DNA of 64,000 nucleotides from Trichobilharzia szidati (GCA_944472155.2 OX235272.1:14120354-14184353); one strand, 5' to 3'. Positions 33,388 through 42,952 are shown, numbered from the stretch's first letter. Made by a program: numbers and translations. The notes: generated by a model from the letters alone, not told the origin.

Positions 33388-34818
33388 TTATTATTATTAT
33401 TGTTTCCTTTAATTCCTAGAGGAACATAGGGCTTCAGCCGTGCGTCTCCATTGCCTTCGGTTCTCTGCTAAAGCCTTCACCTGGCTCCAAGTCTGCCCAC
33501 ACGATTTCATCTCCTCTTCACATCACCTCCTCCAAGTCACCCACCCTCGCACTGACGACCAACTCGCCGCTTCCCTTTCAGTCGGGTTCCACTCGAGCAA
33601 TGGCTTGTCTAGTGATGTCACTCACTTGATGGTTTGTTTCCTCAGAGTATGACCAGCCAATCCATCTCCATTTCTTCCTGCCTGCCTATTTCTTTCACAA
33701 TCGGTTCCTGCTGAGTTGGTTCGCTCATTGCCAGAGATCCCTCTCTGTTGCTGATCTCTTCTGGCCTGGCCGGCCATCTGATCTTGAGTATTGAGCGAAG
33801 ACAACTAGCTGTTGTGAAGGTCTGTAGTTTGTTTGAGATGCTCTTTATGACGCGCAGTGCAAGTCTCTGATCCATCCGTATAGTGAGTAGCACTGACTGA
33901 CTTCACATTGGAGTTGAAAATCCGGATCTTATCTTCGTTTTGATGCTGAGTAGGACTGTTGACCTCCTGCACACAGACTTGAGAGTAGTGAAAGCTTGTC
34001 TTGCTTTTCCGATCCTCGCTGTTTTGATATCCTCGTCAGTTCCGCTGTCCTGTAGTTGAAACGATGCTTCCCAGGTAGGTCGGTAGGTAAAGGAGGTTGT
34101 TTCTTTCAGGTTCCTTCCATTTATGTTGGCTGATTGTTTTCTGTTGTTGTTGTTGTTGCTGTTGGCCAGGAATCTTCATCACCTCTGTTTTCTCTATGTT
34201 CACCTGAAGTACTATCTTCTCTGGATGCTTCTTCTGCCAACTTGTTGCTTTTCGCTTGCATATCTTCCAGTTTGTGGCAAATCAGACATATATATTCATC
34301 GGCGAAGTCCAGATCCTCCAAGTTCTTTTTTGTGTGAGTCCATTTTATGTCTGTTGCCTCACTGCCCACCGCTGTTTGTCGCATTATCCAGTCTACTGCA
34401 ATCAGGAAAATCATTGGCGATAGTAGGCAGCCAGCCAGCCAGCTTGTCTAACTCCTGTCCTCACTTCGAAGGATTCCGTGAGTTTCCCGTTGTGGATTAC
34501 TTGGCATGCAGCATTGTCGTGTAGCTGTTGGATGAGATGTATAATTGTCGGTGGCACCCCGTAGTAGCGAAGTAGTTTCCGAATCACCTCTCGATCGACG
34601 CTGTCGAAGGCCTTTTCATAGTCGATGAAGTTGAGATAGAGAGGTGACTGCCATTCCAAGCTTTGTTCAATGATGATCCGTAATGTGGCGATCTGATCAA
34701 TGCATGACTTGTTTCTCCTGAATCCAGCCTGTTCCGGTCGAAGTTTTTCATCCAGGGCTTGTTTGATTCTCTCCAGGATGATACGGCTTAGTATTTTGCT
34801 TGGGATAGACAGGATTTA
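33388..34818 (-). mobile_element. RTE-like LINE, subfamily RTE-B, 1.43 kb
   Basis: The longest RTE-B copy. It runs from the A/T-rich tail and TCCTCTAGGAATTAAAGGAA (reverse, at 33400-33425) up through the C-terminal region and thumb to the RT fingers at about 34800. On the minus strand FEKAFDSVDREV-like (34600-34630) and TGVRQA (34440) appear. The catalytic region reads LDFADE near 34300-34320 rather than FADD. Frameshifts present. Confidence 0.82.
34121..34800 (-). pseudogene. RTE-B reverse transcriptase fragment
   Basis: Two open pieces on the minus strand, 34411-34659 (LNFIDYEKAFDSVDREVIRK, TGVRQ) and 34121-34414 (IFLIAVDWIMRQTAVGSE, EDLDFADEYICLICHK). The second catalytic Asp is Glu. A duplication of about 8 bp near 34425-34440 breaks the frame between them. 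Confidence 0.75.
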
Positions 34819-34869
34819 AATGACTGGAAAACTAAATTTTTCCTAGTTGTTGAAACTATTATTTTTCAA

Positions 34870-34990
34870 GTCTCAGTGGGGAAATGATCACTCCCTGAAG
34901 GACGCAGTCACATCCAGTTGACGAGTCCTAAATGGTGCGAAATGCGCGTATTGTATTCTGCTATCAACCAGATAGCTAAATATTTCTTTG
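34870..34990 (+). repeat. Sm-alpha-type hammerhead SINE fragment
   Basis: 34908-34960 reads ACATCCAG, TTGACGA, GTCCTAAATGGTGC, GAAATGCGCGTA. This is the Sm-alpha hammerhead with C3 changed to T and a broken stem II. The neighbouring tRNA-like part is not recognisable. Confidence 0.6.
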
Positions 34991-35369
34991 TGATTTGCTC
35001 CTACCATTAAGCTTCATTTGACAACAAAAATTCGAAGCAGAAATGTTGAGAGTGATGAACTATATATAAACTTCTGATTGCTAAAGTGTGTGGATCACTG
35101 TTGGCTTTTTGTAAGAGCTATGTATGTGCAATCTTCGAGTTGAACATGAAGATTGTCTTTTTAAATTTCACCGTCGAACACAGATCAAAGGCACTTTGTG
35201 AGATAACTTCAGCACAATAAGTTTAGAGGAGTTTGTGTGAATTCATTTCCTTCTAAATCATATCGTCGTTACCTTCGATACTACAAGTTTCCTGTTCTAC
35301 ACCATATTCTACTCTCTCTCAGAGTGGCCTAACAATCAATTATGCTCACTTTTTTGAATTTCCGGCTTA

Positions 35370-35545
35370 TTTGAAACTATGATTGCTTGGTTCGAGTTTC
35401 GATAAAAACACTACCACTTATTGAGATGTAGGTGCCTCTGGCTGATGAGCACTGACTAGGACGAAATTTGCATGCTGGATCTCACTGCAAGCCGCTGTCA
35501 ACCGAAAAAATTCTTCATGGTTGTTGGTGCAAACGGGATATTCAG
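35370..35545 (+). repeat. Sm-alpha-type hammerhead SINE fragment
   Basis: B-box-like GGTTCGAGTTTC at about 35391-35402, then at 35425-35490 CTCTGG, CTGATGA (complete core), GCACTGACTAGGAC, GAAATTTGCATG, CTGGATCT. The core is exact but stem II no longer pairs well. The fragment continues into AT-rich sequence. Confidence 0.6.
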
Positions 35546-36058
35546 ATCAAATAATCCATGGTCATTTGATTAACAGAACTCTGTCACATTAGGTCATTAC
35601 ATTTGTTTCTAACCCCGTGAGATGACTAGACTAACAAGATAAATCACACCATGCTCATCTTCTTTAGGTTTGGACTGTTCAGTTGGATGTATCTGAGATT
35701 TGAGTACAGCACTTTATCGTTTACTTGCGTTTTTTGGAGTATTATCACTTCCAAGAGCATAGGTAGTAGGGATATAGATCTTTTATTAAAAAACACAATA
35801 CTTCCAGTCAATGATCCTTGAATTCAAATCCCCTCCCACGTACTTCAGTCTTGACAACTCGGTTGTATCATCAGTCCTCACACGAAAAGTGTGGGTGTGA
35901 CTCAAAGCCTGAGTACAAGTCCAAAATATGATAAAACTAGCTGAATGGTTTCTTTACTTCTATTACTACTAGCCAGCATTATACAAAAATTATCCCAGTG
36001 GGAATTAAAGCAACATCAAACCATCTATTAGAGAAGATGATACCACAAAAGAAGTTGG
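35546..36058. other. No recognisable feature
   Basis: No supported frame or repeat seen. Confidence 0.4.
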
Positions 36059-36358
36059 TCATTTGATTATTTTTTTTCCTTCAAGTTCCCCAGTGGAACA
36101 TAGGGCTTCAAGCTTAGTGACTTGAAGTTTCTGTAGCAATGTTATTTTACAGGATGGGGTTGCTAGCCTCATGCCCAACCTTTCCTCTTCACCAGCATTA
36201 TTTCTGGCTTAGCGAGGTAAAGGAGTGCGTTGGCGGCCGGGGATCGAACCCCGGACCATGTGCATGGTCGACGAGTGTCCTAACCGCTATGCCACCGACG
36301 CCATCGATTCTTGGCTCTCTCAGCTAAGATCATGTGTAGTATCTGTTCATTTGATTAT
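36059..36358 (-). repeat. SINE joined head-to-head to a U2 snRNA 5' fragment, 12-bp TSD
   Basis: TCATTTGATTAT at 36059-36070 and 36347-36358 flanks 36071-36346. The minus strand holds a complete SINE (36071-36302; B box GGGTTCGATCCCCGG, A box GGCATAGCGGTTAGGAC, 5' end GGCGTCGGTGGC). Beyond its 5' end, and still inside the TSD, lie about 45 nt in the opposite sense that match U2 snRNA. Confidence 0.9.
36303..36348 (+). pseudogene. U2: U2 snRNA 5' fragment (about nt 1-45)
   Basis: Plus strand: ATCG start, TTCTTGG, then GCTAAGATCA, and GTGTAGTATCTGTTC, aligned to the U2 5' end. The branch-site recognition sequence GTAGTA is at 36336-36341. There are a few substitutions and one extra base near 36315-36322. 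The fragment starts exactly at the U2 5' end against the SINE 5' end and stops at the TSD, overlapping it by TC. A piece of a retrotransposition product, not a gene. Confidence 0.87.
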
Positions 36359-36600
36359 AATTCAATAATATTAGATTCAGATTTTTTCGACTAAGGATAG
36401 AAAGCTTGAATCCTGTGTTAATTCTTTTGTCTAATCCCCTCTTGAATGAGTCAGTTGATGGCGAAGATATCACCTCTTTTTCTAGGAGTTGCTTCTAAGA
36501 GCGTATGACTCTTTAGAAGAACTAGTTACTCCACAACGATATAGTCGCCACTTGACTTTACAACTCTCCTGCTATATCCGGTAAGACGGTCCGACCTGGT

Positions 36601-37212
36601 GGAAAGGGAGGCAAGAGTCAAAACAATAGACACCAAAGTCAAATGACCTTGATTTAACCAATCAGATGATAGGTCAGCACTACAAATGGTTGTTAGTCGT
36701 AATCCTCTTTGATGAGAATGTCTCCTAGATTTGTTTTTTGACTTCTCTGTGGAAAATGTGTTGATATGGTAGAATAAAACATGCATATGTGGAGGGATAA
36801 TGACTCTGCGAAAGTATTGCCGGGCTTATGATGGTTATACGTTCAGATGCAACCACTCTATGTGAGGAAGTCTGTTGGTAAGTTGGTAAGTCGTACGTAA
36901 TTAGTGATTTTTTTAGACACTTTCTTCTCGATATCAAAGCTCTCCCTTAGTAATGTATTGGGTATATGCAACCAGTATCTGCTAAAGCTGGAGAAATAGA
37001 GAGTACACTGGTTTGATATGTCTATAACCTCTTCTATGAGAATCTGGAACCAGTTTTTGCAGTATTATTAGAGATATATACCCTATATATATATATGGTA
37101 GATACACTTCCTTGTAAATTAAGTACCACTTTTCACCTAGAAGAATCTGATTGGCTACTACTTCAAGGTCATTTAACTTTGGTGTCTATTGTTTACTCTT
37201 GCCGGAAGGGAA
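36601..37212. repeat. Element with about 65-bp inverted arms
   Basis: 36601-36666 (GGAAAGGGAGGCAAGAGTCA, AACAATAGACACCAAAGT, CAAATGACCTTGA, CCAATCAGAT) is the reverse complement, with some mismatches, of 37144-37212. The 477-bp centre has short frames only. Related arm sequence (TTGACCTTGATGCAGCCAAT / ATTGGTAGCTTCAAGGTCA) flanks 60130-60838. Could be a foldback DNA element or a terminus of an unknown retroelement; no TSD found. Confidence 0.5.
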
Positions 37213-37410
37213 AGAGGAAGAAAGATTAGGTCCATAGTCATTTCTTAGATTTTTGAACATTGTAGTGATATCTTTCTTCTCTCTATCTATGGGTATGATA
37301 AGAAGAAAAGATGCACACTGTCAAGTTTTTCGTCGTATGTTAAATTAGTCATACCAAGAATCATACGTGGAAATTGCTTTCCTTCGAACTCTTTCTAGAA
37401 TATATATGAG

Positions 37411-38468
37411 TCTCTCTCTTAAGTTGATAAGAATAAGAAGTTCAGCAACACAGATATCTTTTCGGCGATTTCATTTTCAAAAGTAGCTGTACAATCGCAT
37501 TTAAATACATAATTTTACATGGAGACAATTCTTGTTTGATTCTACATAATTACGACGGTGAATAAAAGGTGATAATTATTTCCAACTAGATATGGTTTTA
37601 CGAGAGGCTTAGAACGGGTATCAAGTGTGTAAAAATGAGCATGGAAACGAAATTGAAATAATAATTTTCAACTTGAGATGGGAGTTAGGAGGTGAGAATA
37701 TAGATTACAAGAGCCTTAGAAACACAAAAAATTGCACAGGATTAAGATATAATTGTAAATATTTTTTAAAACGAATTATAAATGTGAACAGGAAAAGCAT
37801 GGAAACAAACTTAAAATAACTGTTTTTTATAACTGGAAAAAAAATGGGGTGAATCGAATGAAGACTGAGGGAGTAAGAATCACACACATAGCGAACGAAA
37901 AGGGATCAAAAAACAAAAAAACGGAAGCTACGGTAACATACCGAACTAAGTCCATGGTAGTTGTAGAGGTTGAACTAATTTCTTTTGGACACACAGCTCC
38001 GGCTTCTCGATGCATATTGCGAGGGCTTCTTTATTTCCATTTTTATTTCCAGTTATAAAAAACAGTTATTTTAAGTTTGTTTCCATGCTTTTCCTGTTCA
38101 CATTTATAATTCGTTTTAAAAAATATTTACAATTATATCTTAATCCTGTGCAATTTTTTGTGTTTCTAAGGCTCTTGTAATCTATATTCTCACCTCCTAA
38201 CTCCCATCTCAAGTTGAAAATTATTATTTCAATTTCGTTTCCATGCTCATTTTTACACACTTGATACCCGTTCTAAGCCTCTCGTAAAACCATATCTAGT
38301 TGGAAATAATTATCACCTTTTATTCACCGTCGTAATTATGTAGAATCAAACAAGAATTGTCTCCATGTAAAATTATGTATTTAAATGCGATTGTACAGCT
38401 ACTTTTGAAAATGAAATCGCCGAAAAGATATCTGTGTTGCTCAACTTCTTATTCTTCTCTCTCTTAAG
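37411..38468. mobile_element. Palindromic PLE-derived insertion, 412-bp arms, 13-bp TSD
   Basis: TCTCTCTCTTAAG at 37411-37423 and 38456-38468 flanks 37424-38455. The arms 37429-37840 and 38045-38456 are inverted repeats that stay in register over their length (coordinates sum to 75885), with few mismatches. The 204-bp spacer on the minus strand contains AVCPKEISSTSTTTMDLV, which resembles the PLE C-terminal block (LCVQKKxVxxLLLPW). I read it as a non-autonomous PLE with large inverted termini. The repeated 64-aa frame in the arms is probably not a gene. Confidence 0.72.
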
Positions 38469-38668
38469 ACAAGGCCTGGATGGCTGCCTGGATCCAGTTT
38501 TCTAGTTTTAACCTCGCCTGAGATGTACATAAAGTAGTGAAAATTATTAAAATATCAACAAATAATTAGAAAGGTTAATATATGTGTAAAACTTGGGCAC
38601 TGTAGTAGTAAGTGATTCCATATTAGTTTGTTTATTAGGTATATCACACAGTGAAACAGTATTATTTA

Positions 38669-38712
38669 CTGGATGACACAGTTTCGAACAAAATTTATTG
38701 TTCATAATCATA
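38669..38712 (-). ncRNA. PLE terminal hairpin, covariant subfamily
   Basis: Minus strand: ATTATGAAC, loop, GTTCGAAAC then TGTGTCATCCAG. The stem is GAAC/GTTC instead of GAGC/GCTC, changed on both sides. Confidence 0.45.
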
Positions 38713-39712
38713 TCAATTGTGATCACACGACTTTGAAACTTGAGTTTTATAGTTTTCTTTGTTTTCTCCTATTTGTCGTCGTTAGGGTAGTAGAATTTTC
38801 CAAATATCGGGGACAGGTGATGAATCATTCCTATTACATGTATTTGCAGTTGATTCGATAAGCAAAGCTTCTGTTATCAATCTCTCCCCATACCCTGTGA
38901 CATTAGATTTTAAAACTGTCATTCTATCCCATCCCATCCTATTGTATGATTGTGTGTGACTGCATGTAGTGCTATAGCTGAACTATTCTCTAGATTTCTC
39001 ATATTATTCGGGTCAACCAATCTAGATTTCACTAGGTTTTTATGTTCGGCTAGTCTGACTGCCCCTGTTCTACTAGTTTGACCTATGTATTTGACCTGAA
39101 AATCATTGCAGGCAGGGTATTAGATAAACTACATTGTTTTGTTTTAAAGTCTCTACAGGATCCTTTAGCCGACAAAGCTTGTTTCTAATTGAGTTTGTGG
39201 GTTTGAATGCCGTTTTTATTCATGCCTTGTTGAGAATTCTGCGTAAGGCTTCCGAGGTTCCTTCCTTGTATGGAATTACTACTGATGATTTAGACTCTTT
39301 ATTGTTGGTGTCGTCATTAATATTATTATTATTATTGTCACTATTATCATTATCATTATTATTGTTATTATCACTATCGCTATTATCATTATTTATTTTA
39401 ATGATAATAGCGATAGTAAGAAATCTAGAGAATAGTTCAGCTATTCCACTCACTACATGCAGTTACACACAACCATAGAATAGGATGGGATAGGATGACA
39501 GTTTTAAAATCTAATGTCACAGCGTGGAGGGAGAGATTGATAACAGAAGCTTTGTTTATCGAATCAACTGCAAATACATGTAATAGGAATGATTCAACAC
39601 CTGTCCACCCAGATATCTGGAAAATTCTACTACCCTAACGACGACAAATAGGAGAAAACAAAGAAAACTATAAAACTCAAGTGTCAAAGTCGTGTGATCA
39701 CAATTGACGGAA

Positions 39713-39755
39713 TGATTATGAACAGTAATAAATTTTGTTCGAAACGTCATCCAGT
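39713..39755 (+). ncRNA. PLE terminal hairpin, covariant subfamily
   Basis: Plus strand: ATGATTATGAAC, loop, GTTCGAAACGTCATCCAG. It has the compensated GAAC/GTTC stem and keeps GAAACGTC. Confidence 0.45.
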
Positions 39756-39822
39756 AAATAATACTGTTTCACTGACTGTGTGATACATCTAATAAACAAA
39801 CTAGTATGGAGTTAGAAAGGTT

Positions 39823-40464
39823 GCTATTCTGTACCTCAAATTAATTTATTATGAGAAACACACACATATACACACACTTACACACGACTTTTGTTATAAT
39901 CGTTTAATTTAATCTAATGCATTTATTTGTATAATGCATTTTTCATAAATTTATATTTCCATATGTTGTATATATATATAAGATGACTAATCGTCATGTC
40001 ATACACATGTCTGCATTAAATTTGAAATAATTAATTAAATAAATTGGTCATGTTCATATTATAATAAACGATGAAAGTAAATTATATTATATTAGAGTAT
40101 TCAAGGTCAAGGTGTTCAACAATTCAATTCACTTCAATTCAATTTTCACTTTACCTGTGTAAACCATTAATGCTGAGTTGATGGGTTAATAAATAATGTG
40201 TTGAATCTCAGCCAGCTAGAAAGACAGACAGAGAAAAAGAGAGAGAGAGAGAGGATAATTAGTTACCACGTTGATTATATGCTAATGAATGTGAAATTAG
40301 TCATCTCTTTTTTAATTCTTACTCTATTTTGGTTCTCTAAGCTTTCTTAAACTACTTCATTCAGACACACTCTAGATGTCTATATCAAGTTATTCTTGAC
40401 ATTAGTCAGTCAGTCATGTAGGTGATATGTGTTGAAATAAAAAGTGTCTGTCGAGTTGTTTGAC
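39823..40464. other. No gene seen; short simple repeats
   Basis: CA-rich run at 39848-39880, TA run near 39968-39980, GA run near 40230-40252. No frame or repeat family recognised. Confidence 0.5.
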
Positions 40465-40690
40465 TGACCACGGATTGATTGATATCAGTTAGAGAACCAT
40501 TGAAAACCAGCCAAAGGGAGTACTGGACAGCTATTTCATCAGTTTAGTTTAGGACTCATCGGTAGTACGTACCCACCACAAGGGTTCGAACCCATGACTT
40601 TCCGGTTACGAGGTAATCTCGTATACCATTCAGTTACTGGGACCCGATTCAATGGCCACCCATGGATTCTAACCTCTACCAATTAGTCAA
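40465..40690 (-). repeat. Hammerhead-SINE
   Basis: Minus strand: A-box region CAGTAACTGAATGGTATACG (near 40620-40640), B box GGGTTCGAACCC-like (near 40579-40591), then a hammerhead segment with CCGATGAGTCC but a disturbed stem II (AAACTGATGAAAT). The leader sequence beyond the A box is shared with 11745-11830. Confidence 0.7.
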
Positions 40691-40744
40691 AATTGAAAAA
40701 CATATCAAATTCTTAAAAATTAACTCTTGAAAAAGTTACAAGAT

Positions 40745-40925
40745 ATTCATCATGAGGTGACATTAGTTAGAGAACCATTGAAAAAAACCTGGGAGTACTG
40801 GACAGGTGGCTGTTTCACCCTAGTTTGGGACTCTTCAGCAGTACGCACCCGCCACAAGGGTTCGAACCCAGGACCTTAGGGTTACAAGGCAAGCTCTTAG
40901 ATCATTAAGCCACTGAGGAGTGTCG
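40745..40925 (-). repeat. Hammerhead-SINE with nearly complete ribozyme
   Basis: Minus strand: A-box-like GTGGCTTAATGATCT (near 40900-40915), perfect B box GGGTTCGAACCC at 40858-40869, ribozyme at 40792-40848, and 3' end CTAACTAATGTCACCTCATG. Followed immediately by a plus-oriented fragment at 40915-41015. Confidence 0.8.
40792..40848 (-). ncRNA. Hammerhead ribozyme, best-kept copy in the window
   Basis: Minus strand: helix I GCGTACTG with CAGTAC; core CTGAAGA (only U7, a tolerated position, differs); stem II GTCC with GGGT (two wobble pairs) and loop CAAACTA; GAAA complete; helix III ACAG/CTGT; cleavage triplet GTC. All invariant core bases of a type I hammerhead are present. Confidence 0.7.
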
Positions 40926-41015
40926 AACTAGTACGAAACAGCTGTTAAGTACTCCCAGGTTTTCCAGTGGTTTCCTAACTGATGTCAGCTCGTGATGAAA
41001 TCCTCCAACCAATCA
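40915..41015 (+). repeat. Hammerhead-SINE 3' fragment
   Basis: CTGAGGAGTGTCGAACTAGT, ACGAAACAGCTGTTAAGTAC, then CTAACTGATGTCAGCTCGTG. The tRNA part is absent. It abuts the minus-oriented SINE, giving a head-to-head junction. Confidence 0.65.
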
Positions 41016-41019
41016 AACA

Positions 41020-41945
41020 AAATTCCTTGCAAAACCAATACTTGAAAAATAAGCATTATCTCACTGTGTAATAAATCAATTAAAATGAACAAGGTTAAGC
41101 ATTGACTTGTAAAAAATTGTGAATAATAGATTTCGGTGGTGGGGTTAGTAGGTCAGCAAAAGTTAGTAAGGAAGTAGGGGAGGGGGTGTTGTAAACGTGT
41201 AATTGATGAACACTAAGATATTTGGATTCTAGGAAAAGACTTAGAGAAATCAGTCACCACCTAGAGGTTTGGGCTATTTTTCCTTTTTTCTTTTGTTCAA
41301 AACAAAATTGATTCTCTTAATCATTAAACAAACAAAAAAAGTTTTTTTCTATTAAAAAGAAACTAATTACTAATTGAAAACCCTCAGACAAAAATGATAA
41401 ATATTTGCCTTTAAAAAAGTATTGTGAATATCTGATTTCATCTCATAGTCTTAGTATGAGGTAAAACCACTACTGTCTGACGATATTGTCTAGAAAGACA
41501 GACAATGAAAGCTTCTCACAAAGGGAGAACTATCCACCTGAGGGAACACAACCACTATATTGCTGTCTGTTGCGTCAGTTGTGTTTTTATTCATACATTG
41601 GTTTGTCAACAAGTACCATATTTTTATGTCTCAATTAACTGCCCATTTATTGGATTGTCTGAAAATATCGTGAACATTTTGTCGACATTTCAAGGACGTC
41701 TCTCTTTTTACAATGATTTTAGAGGTCACTGAATGAATAGTAGTAGCTGGATGAATTCGATTTGTTTAACTAACTAGTTCAGCTGACTTTTAGTAGGCCA
41801 TGCATGAGTTGTCATCAGTATAACTGTTTAAATGTGATTTGAACATGTTATCACACTTGGTGTGTTTGTTGAGTGATAAGTGTTGGTTGAAAAAAAAGAG
41901 AGTTACTCAGCAATCGCTTGCAATTCCATGCAGTGGGCAGTGAGC
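41020..41945. other. No recognisable feature
   Basis: AT-rich. The open frame 41505-41732 lacks splice sites or a recognised domain and is not supported. Confidence 0.45.
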
Positions 41946-41949
41946 TATA

Positions 41950-42509
41950 CCTATAGTGTCTGTCTGTCTCTGTCTGTTTTCGACATAGAACTTTGCACAT
42001 ATGTGCACCAGTTCAAGTCGCCACACTCCCTCCTTGTAGCACACAAAGCAACAGAAGAAAGTAGGAGAAATGCATATTAGATTATAGACAGTAAACAGAG
42101 GTGTGAGACAAAGGAATAGTAATAACGAAGAACAAAACAGTTTCATTGGAAATCATAAGTCACAAGGAGTGGATTCATCTGAGCCAGCCATTGACAACCA
42201 TTTTGAGCCATATCAACAATTGTTTCCAGCCTTCATTGGTTTTTACCGTCATCCCGAGGACCCCAACCAGTCAGGAAGCCAGTCTACACCTTCCTACGTG
42301 GCTGGCTCGCTTAGACTAACTGTTGTAGATTTCATTGACTGGTGAAGCCATGTTTTGGTTTGACTGCCGATAGCTAGTTCTTTTCCAGCCGGACCCTATA
42401 TCAGCTAACATTAGCGATATAGGGTCTGCCTGGAAAAGAGCTAGCGGCGGTCAAAAAAAAACATGGCACCAGTCAATGAAATAGTGTAGTAATGAAATGC
42501 CTATAGTGT
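41950..42509 (-). mobile_element. LINE-2 family copy with inverted 5' segment, 10-bp TSD
   Basis: CCTATAGTGT at 41950-41959 and 42500-42509 flanks 41960-42499. Most of it (41960-42412) is the minus-oriented 3' UTR and C-terminal end. At 42413-42483 the same LINE region (GATATAGGGTCTGCCTGGAA, AGCTAGCGGCGGTCAAA, CACCAGTCAATGAAAT) appears in plus orientation. An inverted 5' end is typical of twin priming; here about 70 nt are present in both segments. Confidence 0.82.
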
Positions 42510-42519
42510 AAGGGCTACC

Positions 42520-42605
42520 CAAACCACGTTAGATGAAGCAGGGTTCGAACCCGTGACCCACTACTGGTTGGATAGTCGAGAGTGGCTAGAGCCAAAGTTC
42601 AACAC
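42520..42605 (-). repeat. Possible tRNA-like SINE fragment
   Basis: A perfect B box GGGTTCGAACCC lies at about 42541-42552, with CACTCTCGACTATCCAACC-like anticodon-side sequence on the minus strand. No A box or tail is assigned. Confidence 0.3.
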
Positions 42606-42665
42606 TAATTGTTGACTAATGCCTACCAGTCAGGTCTAACTGCTATAATAATGCTTTAATAAAAC

Positions 42666-42952
42666 ACAATACTACTATTGATATAAGTATAAAACTTGGG
42701 CACTGTGGTAGAGTATAACTCCATAATGGTTTAGATTTTATTTTGATAAATCACACAGTGTTGTACAGTTATATTAACTGATGACGTTTCGAGCACAAAC
42801 TATTGCTCATAATCATATCAAGAAGTTGTGTGAGTAACTTGATATGATTATGAGCAATAGTTTGTGCTCGAAACGTCATCAGTTAATATAACTGTACAAC
42901 ACTGTGTGATTTATCAAAATAAAATCTTAACCATTATGGAACAATACTACTA
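42666..42952. mobile_element. Minimal PLE palindrome, 263 bp, 12-bp TSD
   Basis: ACAATACTACTA at 42666-42677 and 42941-42952 flanks 42678-42940. Arms 42720-42822 and 42838-42940 form a near-perfect 103-bp palindrome with a 15-nt loop. Each arm is the PLE-C terminus including the GAGC/GCTC-GAAACGTC hairpin. The one-sided tail (GTATAAAACTTGGGCACTGT) is at the left. No coding sequence at all: only terminus, loop, terminus. Confidence 0.87.

Larger units (their letters stand above)
38566..39822 (-). mobile_element. PLE-C insertion, 1.24 kb, inverted termini, 11-bp TSD
   Basis: TTAGAAAGGTT at 38566-38576 and 39812-39822 flanks 38577-39811. Left arm about 38610-39005, right arm about 39413-39790, with the extra tail (TAAAACTTGGGCACTGTAG) only at the left. 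The centre on the minus strand keeps RT-end sequence (KSSVVIPYKEGTSEALRRIL near 39240-39300) and an AT-rich Asn/Asp codon repeat (39310-39410). Its size nearly equals that of 28381-29620. Confidence 0.8.

Noticed and set aside
37625..38260. Conserved 64-aa protein present twice in opposite orientation
   Set aside because: The two frames are simply the two arms of the palindrome. Composition is AT-driven and there is no independent evidence of selection.
37411..38468. Palindrome as a pure assembly artefact
   Set aside because: A 13-bp TSD outside the arms and PLE-derived spacer sequence argue for a real insertion, though reads should confirm it.
39310..39410. Asn/Asp-rich repeat as a prion-like coding domain
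   Set aside because: It is an ATT/ATC microsatellite inside a dead PLE copy.
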